Assembly (NCBI GenBank): GCA_900542275.1
Contig: UQMW01000014.1
Span: 1 to 36,869 of the forward strand
DNA from: an uncultured Collinsella sp.
Lineage (GTDB): Bacteria > Actinomycetota > Coriobacteriia > Coriobacteriales > Coriobacteriaceae
DNA length: 36,869 nt
Direction of reading: 5' to 3'
Part shown: positions 32,882 through 36,869 of the stretch, one piece after another
Layout: every line of letters starts with the position of its first letter
How positions within the stretch are numbered: the stretch's first letter is position 1
The notes under the pieces: model-generated
What the model was told of the DNA's origin: nothing
Seen by the model: only the letters and a program-made list of their open reading frames with translations
Databases searched by the model: none
Program-made: the position numbers and the translations under genes

Positions 32882-34747
32882 CTACTTCGTGTGCGGGATA
32901 CCCAGCACGTCGAGCGCGTTGGCCATAATGAACTGGAACGGAACCGCAGCGGCATCTGAGCCGCTCGGCGTTCCGTCGAGCGTGATATAGCACAGCACCT
33001 TGGGCGATTGTGCCGGTGCAAAGCCCATAAAGGACGACATGTAGTTCTCCTTGAGGTAGCCGCCGTTCTCGTCGGCACGTTCGGCCGTACCGGTCTTACC
33101 CGCCACGTCATAGCCGTCAACCGCGCCGCCAACGCCCGTTCCCTCCGACACGACCGTCTGCATGCACGATGTCACCTGGGATGCGGCATCCTCCGAAATC
33201 GCGCGCTCGCCTTCGCCCCAGTCCTTCTCGTCACCTTTGCTGGACTTATAGAAGTGCGGGGTCATCATCACGCCGCCGTTGGCGATGCCGCCCACGGCAC
33301 GTGCGATCTCAATCGGCGAGACAGACAGCGCCTGTCCAAAGCTCATCGAGCCCAGCGTGGCGCCGTCATACTGGTCACGCTCCTTGACGATGCCCAGGCT
33401 CTCGCCCGGAAAATCGACACCAGAGCTGTGACCGATGCCCCACTTGTCCACATAGGCGGCAAAGTCGTCGGCACCGATCTTGCGCCCCACCAGGACAAAG
33501 CCTACGTTGGACGAACGGCGCATCATCTCGCGCACATCCATGGTCATGGCATAGTCGCGCTTGTCGGCATCGGTGACGGTATCGTCGCCCACCTTGATGC
33601 TCGCCGGCACCTCAAACGACGTACTCGACCGCACGACACCCAAGTCGAAGCCGGCGCCCGCCACGAGCGTCTTAAAGACCGAGCCGGGCTCGTAGGCGTC
33701 GGTGACCAGGCGCAGGTTCATATCCTCGGTCTTGGCGTTTTCCAGATCGGTCTGGTCGTAAGTCGGGTACGAGCAAGCTGCCAAGATCTCGCCTGTCGTA
33801 GGATCGGTGACCAGCGCCGAGCCGTTCTTGGCCTTTGTCTTCTCGACAGCCTCTGCCAGCGCATCCTCGGCCGCACGCTGGATATTGACGTCGAGCGTCG
33901 TCACGAGATCAACGCCGTCGACCGCAGCCACCTTTTTATAGGCACCGCCCGCGATATAGCTGCCGTCCCTCGCGCGCTCGCGTACGAGAGAACCGTTCGT
34001 GCCGGTCAGAAGCTTGTTGTATTGCTTTTCGAGACCCGTCAAGCCGTCGTTGTCTACATTCACTACACCCAGCACCTGCGATGCCAGATTGCCGTATGGA
34101 TATACGCGCTTCATGGCCTGCTCAAAAAGCACGCCGGGCAGGTTCTTCTTCTCCAGCGCCGCAGCGTCGTCTTCGTCCACCTGGCGCTTGATATACACCC
34201 AGGTTCCATCGGACTCAACGAGCTTGCGGCAGGTCTTTTTATCGATTCCAGTTGCCTTGACCAGCGCCGACACCGTCTTGTCGACATCCTCGACAAGCTG
34301 AGGGTTCACAGCGATGTTGCGACATTCGACCGACGACGCCAGCACGTTACCGTTGCGGTCGTAGATGGTGCCACGTTTGGCATAGAGGGTCTGCGCAAGC
34401 AGGCGGCGCGCATCGGCACGCCCGCGCAGTTTATCGGCTTCGACAATTTGATAGTCGGCAAGGCGAAAGACGCCCAAGCCCAAGCCAAGCCCAATGAAGC
34501 CCATGACGGCTTTGCGGCGAGGCAGAGGCGTGCCTGTGAGCCATTCGGTCGACGAACTCTTGCGCGACCTGGCGTTATGCACTTGAGGGCCGCCCGAGCC
34601 GCGAAGCCGCGACGCCGGGTCGTTGCCACGGGACTGCCCGGCGTTGTAAGATTGCCGACCCGTTCCTTGATAACCAGAACGTCCCCGCGACGAGGGACGT
34701 CCAGAACCGCGGCCCCCATCGGAACCGCGGCGATAGTCATTTGTCAT
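32882..34747 (-). CDS. ftsI: Class B penicillin-binding protein (FtsI/PBP2 type)
   Basis: The septal transpeptidase partner of FtsW, 621 residues. An 80-residue Arg/Gly/Ser-rich cytoplasmic tail (RGRSGYQGTGRQS-type repeats) precedes a single membrane segment (about 81-95, VMGFIGLGLGLGVF). KRGTIYDRNGNVLASSVECR starts the non-catalytic domain. The catalytic domain has the acylation motif SVFK (356-359), SSN (412-414) and KTGT (551-554). The end of the protein is a simple IPHTK with no PASTA domains. The ATG has only a weak ribosome site, and lies 17 bases after the ftsL-like gene, so translation is likely coupled. Confidence 0.95.
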   Translation of the reverse strand: MTNDYRRGSDGGRGSGRPSSRGRSGYQGTGRQSYNAGQSRGNDPASRLRGSGGPQVHNARSRKSSSTEWLTGTPLPRRKAVMGFIGLGLGLGVFRLADYQIVEADKLRGRADARRLLAQTLYAKRGTIYDRNGNVLASSVECRNIAVNPQLVEDVDKTVSALVKATGIDKKTCRKLVESDGTWVYIKRQVDEDDAAALEKKNLPGVLFEQAMKRVYPYGNLASQVLGVVNVDNDGLTGLEKQYNKLLTGTNGSLVRERARDGSYIAGGAYKKVAAVDGVDLVTTLDVNIQRAAEDALAEAVEKTKAKNGSALVTDPTTGEILAACSYPTYDQTDLENAKTEDMNLRLVTDAYEPGSVFKTLVAGAGFDLGVVRSSTSFEVPASIKVGDDTVTDADKRDYAMTMDVREMMRRSSNVGFVLVGRKIGADDFAAYVDKWGIGHSSGVDFPGESLGIVKERDQYDGATLGSMSFGQALSVSPIEIARAVGGIANGGVMMTPHFYKSSKGDEKDWGEGERAISEDAASQVTSCMQTVVSEGTGVGGAVDGYDVAGKTGTAERADENGGYLKENYMSSFMGFAPAQSPKVLCYITLDGTPSGSDAAAVPFQFIMANALDVLGIPHTK

Positions 34748-34764
34748 ACTCAGCTACCGTCTTG

Positions 34765-35235
34765 CTACTGAGCGGTCGCGGTCGCGTTGGCGCCCGCGGC
34801 TGCATCCTGCGAAAAGTCAAGTGTAACGCTCTCGCTGGGCTCCACCATGCCATAAGCGCCCGCAAGGTCGCGAATGCGCGTGTCGGCGCCATAGACCGAA
34901 TGCATGACCTCCAGGTCGGAGCTCTCATCGGTCGCTTTTTCGAGCGTGTTGGTAAGCTCGGCGTTGCTGTTGAGCACCTGGGCCGTAACGCCGGCGAGCG
35001 CCACGCGGGCGACGCCGATCGTCATGAAGATAGCCGCAATGATGCAAAACGTTTTAAGAACGCTCATGAAAACCGGGCTTACCGCCTGGTTTGCCTGACG
35101 GCCCGCGCCCGTGTAGACATCAAAGCGCGGCGTGCGCTGCTCACGGGGAGCAACGGGGGCCTGCGGCGTCTCACGATAGGCGGGCATGGCGTTCATATCA
35201 TAGGCGAGTGCTGCGCTTGAAGTGTTGTAGCCCAT
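34765..35235 (-). CDS. FtsL-like bitopic division protein
   Basis: This 156-residue protein sits exactly where ftsL is found in dcw clusters, between rsmH and the PBP gene. About 56 polar residues (MGYNTSSAALAYDMNAMPAY onward, Pro/Arg-rich) precede one transmembrane segment (about 57-80, VLKTFCIIAAIFMTIGVARV). A short predicted coiled coil follows (LNSNAELTNTLEKATDESSD), then IRDLAGAYGMVEPSESVTLD, which resembles the conserved A..LGM..P end region of FtsL/DivIC proteins. FtsL sequences diverge strongly, so the name rests on layout and place. GGGAGGCGG precedes the ATG. Confidence 0.8.
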   Translation of the reverse strand: MGYNTSSAALAYDMNAMPAYRETPQAPVAPREQRTPRFDVYTGAGRQANQAVSPVFMSVLKTFCIIAAIFMTIGVARVALAGVTAQVLNSNAELTNTLEKATDESSDLEVMHSVYGADTRIRDLAGAYGMVEPSESVTLDFSQDAAAGANATATAQ

Positions 35236-35325
35236 GATATGCCGCCTCCCATCCCGAGTACGTTGGTAGTGTGTTTAAGCTTCGTTTATGGTGCGAGCGG
35301 GAGGTCCAATATCGCGCGGTCGCGC

Positions 35326-36291
35326 CTACAGACGCTGCGCCACGCGGATTTTGGCTGATCTCGCCCGAGGGTTGCGCTCAACCTCATCAGGCTGGGCAAC
35401 CAAGGGTTTGCGGGTGATGACCTTGAGTATCGGCACGTTGCCGCACACGCACACCGGAATCTCCGGCGGACACGTGCACCCCTGGCTCATCTCCTTAAAG
35501 TGATTCTTTACGATACGGTCCTCAAGCGAGTGATACGAGATGACGCAGATACGTCCGCCCGGATTGAGCCACCTGGTGGCGGCATCAAGCCCTCGTTCGA
35601 GCACATCGAGCTCGTGATTGACCTCGATGCGAATGGCCTGGAAACTTTTCTTGGCCGGGTGTCCACCATGCCGACGAGCGGCAGCTGGGATACCCGCCTT
35701 GATGATCTCGACAAATTGGCCGGTGGTTTCGATCGGTTCTTGCTCGCGGCGGCGCACGATCTCGCGCGCGATCTGCGAGGCGAACTTCTCTTCGCCGTAG
35801 ACGCGTAGAATCCGGGCGAGGTCGTGTTCGTTATAGGTGTTGATGACCTCAGCTGCGTTTAAGGTGTTATTACCCGGATCCATCCGCATGTCCAATGGGG
35901 CGTCCTCGTTATACGAAAAGCCCCTGCCAGGGATATCGAGTTGCGGTGACGAAACGCCCAAATCGAACAGGAAGCCATCGACCCCGGGCACCTCGGCCGA
36001 GCAAAGCAGCTCGTCCAAGTCGCCGAAGTTGCCCTTCAGCAGCTGGTGCGGAACGCCGGGAACCTCGCGGTCCAGACGGGCGCCAGCGGCCTCGAGGGCC
36101 ATGTCGTCCTGATCGACGCCGAGCAAAAGGCCCGTCTCCCCCACCTGTGCGGCCATCTTTACCGAATGGCCGGCACCGCCAAGGGTGCAATCGCAGACAA
36201 CGGAGCCGCTCTTTAGCTGCAGCGACTCAAGCACTTCGCCGAGCATGACAGGTTCATGCCGATATTCTTGTGTCAAGATCCCACACTCCAT
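35326..36291 (-). CDS. rsmH: 16S rRNA (cytosine-1402-N4)-methyltransferase RsmH
   Basis: RsmH (MraW) methylates C1402 of 16S rRNA using SAM. The protein shows YRHEPVMLGEVLESLQLKSG, the SAM loop VVCDCTLGGAGHSVKMA, GFLFDLGVSSPQLDIPGRGF, and PLDMRMDPGNNTLNAAEVIN. RICVISYHSLEDRIVKNHF and the Cys-rich CTCPPEIPVCVCGNVP end with ITRKPLV are also typical. The first ATG (36291) gives 321 residues but has a poor ribosome site. A TTG at 36276 with GGAG 10 bases upstream gives 316 residues starting (M)TQEYRHEPV, which matches family N-termini better. It follows mraZ by 20 bases. Confidence 0.97.
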   Translation of the reverse strand: MECGILTQEYRHEPVMLGEVLESLQLKSGSVVCDCTLGGAGHSVKMAAQVGETGLLLGVDQDDMALEAAGARLDREVPGVPHQLLKGNFGDLDELLCSAEVPGVDGFLFDLGVSSPQLDIPGRGFSYNEDAPLDMRMDPGNNTLNAAEVINTYNEHDLARILRVYGEEKFASQIAREIVRRREQEPIETTGQFVEIIKAGIPAAARRHGGHPAKKSFQAIRIEVNHELDVLERGLDAATRWLNPGGRICVISYHSLEDRIVKNHFKEMSQGCTCPPEIPVCVCGNVPILKVITRKPLVAQPDEVERNPRARSAKIRVAQRL

Positions 36292-36311
36292 CCGTTACCC
36301 GTGCCTTGCCC

Positions 36312-36746
36312 TTACGAGAAGAAGAGGTCCAGCAGGGCCTCATCGTCATCGTCCTCATCGGCCGCGGCGCGATCCCAAACCTCAAGGTGGTCGTAGTTGC
36401 CCACAACCGTGACCTCGCGGTCGAGGTTCGCCTGCTTGCGGAGAGACTCGGAAAGACCGATACGACCGGCGCTGTCCACATCCATCGACGTGGTGCGCTT
36501 GTTGATCGCCCTCATGAGCTTCTGGTCGTTAATGTCACGCGGGTTAAAACCCTCGTGGCCCTCACGACCCGCGAAGAGTCCTTCGACCCACTTATCGAAG
36601 GCCTCGGCAGAGAACACGTACAGAGCATCGACATCCAGGGCTTTGAACACGCGAACGTGCTCTCCAAGCTCCTCGCGAAGGGGTGCAGGCAGGGACAGAC
36701 GACCTTTTGCATCGAGATTGCGCTCGTATGCACCAGTCATTCCCAT
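36312..36746 (-). CDS. mraZ: Transcriptional regulator MraZ
   Basis: MraZ is a conserved DNA-binding protein that represses the dcw cluster including itself. The 144 residues contain two swapped-hairpin AbrB-like units: YERNLDAKGRLSLPAPLREE and DSAGRIGLSESLRKQANLDR, the latter followed by EVTVVGNYDHLEVWDRA. The C-terminus ends with an acidic stretch (DEDDDDEALLDLFFS). GGAGG lies 6 bases before the ATG at 36746. It is the first gene of the division cluster and probably binds the GGGG-rich repeats in its own promoter at 36831-36867. Confidence 0.97.
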   Translation of the reverse strand: MGMTGAYERNLDAKGRLSLPAPLREELGEHVRVFKALDVDALYVFSAEAFDKWVEGLFAGREGHEGFNPRDINDQKLMRAINKRTTSMDVDSAGRIGLSESLRKQANLDREVTVVGNYDHLEVWDRAAADEDDDDEALLDLFFS

Positions 36747-36782
36747 GTGCGCCCTCCCCTCGGTTACTCAGATGGCACGTAC

Positions 36783-36835
36783 GCGGGGAACCACCCCGCC
36801 TGTCGACGTCATTAATAATATGGGGAACCGCCCCA
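36783..36835. promoter_or_regulatory. Two matching inverted repeats in the mraZ promoter
   Basis: GGGGAACCACCCC (36785-36797) and GGGGAACCGCCCC (36822-36834) are 13-base copies with one difference, 37 bases apart. Both are extended into longer dyads, GCGGGG..CCCCGC (36783-36799) and TGGGG..CCCCA (36821-36835). One lies between -35 and -10, the other just past the expected transcription start. A dimeric repressor bound here would block the promoter. Confidence 0.6.
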
Positions 36836-36843
36836 TTTTTCAA
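36815..36843 (-). promoter_or_regulatory. Promoter of the mraZ / dcw operon
   Basis: On the minus strand TTGAAA (36843-36838) is followed by exactly 17 bases and TATTAT (36820-36815), a near-consensus vegetative promoter 69 bases before the mraZ start codon. The spacer is almost completely filled by an inverted repeat (36821-36835). Confidence 0.85.
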
Positions 36844-36867
36844 CACCTTTCCCCACCCCTTCCCCCA
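36831..36867 (-). promoter_or_regulatory. Putative MraZ-box direct repeats
   Basis: On the minus strand TGGGG starts at 36867, 36855 and 36835, with a degenerate TGTTG at 36845. The last three are in 10-base steps, like the TGGGN-N5 boxes bound by E. coli MraZ. They cover and flank the -35 region. Confidence 0.45.
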
Positions 36868-36869
36868 CC

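Overview
This window comes from a high-GC bacterium, and its gene order is actinobacterial. A mraZ-to-ftsZ cell-division/cell-wall (dcw) cluster is followed by pgeF, yggS, sepF, yggT and divIVA, and there is no ftsA. The protein sequences, the strong preference for C or G in third codon positions and the gene mix point to the class Coriobacteriia, most likely a gut anaerobe related to Collinsella. That assignment is my inference from style; no 16S rRNA gene is present.

Positions 1-12,962 form an accessory, mixed-strand region. It holds the 5' part of polA (leftward, cut by the window edge), an M18 aminopeptidase, a YaaA-family protein and a leftward unknown membrane protein. Next come a TPP riboswitch with thiC, then thiD, an SGNH hydrolase, a PARG-like macrodomain protein (TIGR02452 type), a BI-1/YccA membrane protein and a small unknown protein. 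A Pit phosphate transporter with its DUF47 partner and a small nitroreductase close the region. Long, almost perfect palindromes lie at gene ends here (3001-3065, 6983-7027, 12172-12255).

Positions 13,130-36,746 are all on the minus strand, so transcription runs from high to low coordinates. The order is mraZ, rsmH, ftsL-like, a class B PBP (ftsI), murF, mraY, murD, ftsW, murG, murC, murB, ftsQ, ftsZ, pgeF, then pstS-pstC-pstA-pstB-phoU, then yggS, sepF, yggT, divIVA. The first block makes and flips peptidoglycan precursors and builds the divisome. FtsZ is probably anchored to the membrane by SepF, and DivIVA organises the cell poles. murE is missing from its usual place between the PBP gene and murF.

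The most striking organisational feature is a complete high-affinity phosphate uptake operon (pst-phoU) inside the division cluster. It sits between pgeF and yggS, which are neighbours in other Actinobacteria, and pstS overlaps the pgeF stop codon by 4 bases. Other points worth a look are a YggT gene whose only well-placed start codon is ATC, a mraZ promoter with an inverted repeat filling its spacer, a TPP aptamer that contains the thiC Shine-Dalgarno sequence, a PARG-like protein lacking the usual catalytic glutamate, and a nitroreductase gene whose codon use changes abruptly mid-gene.
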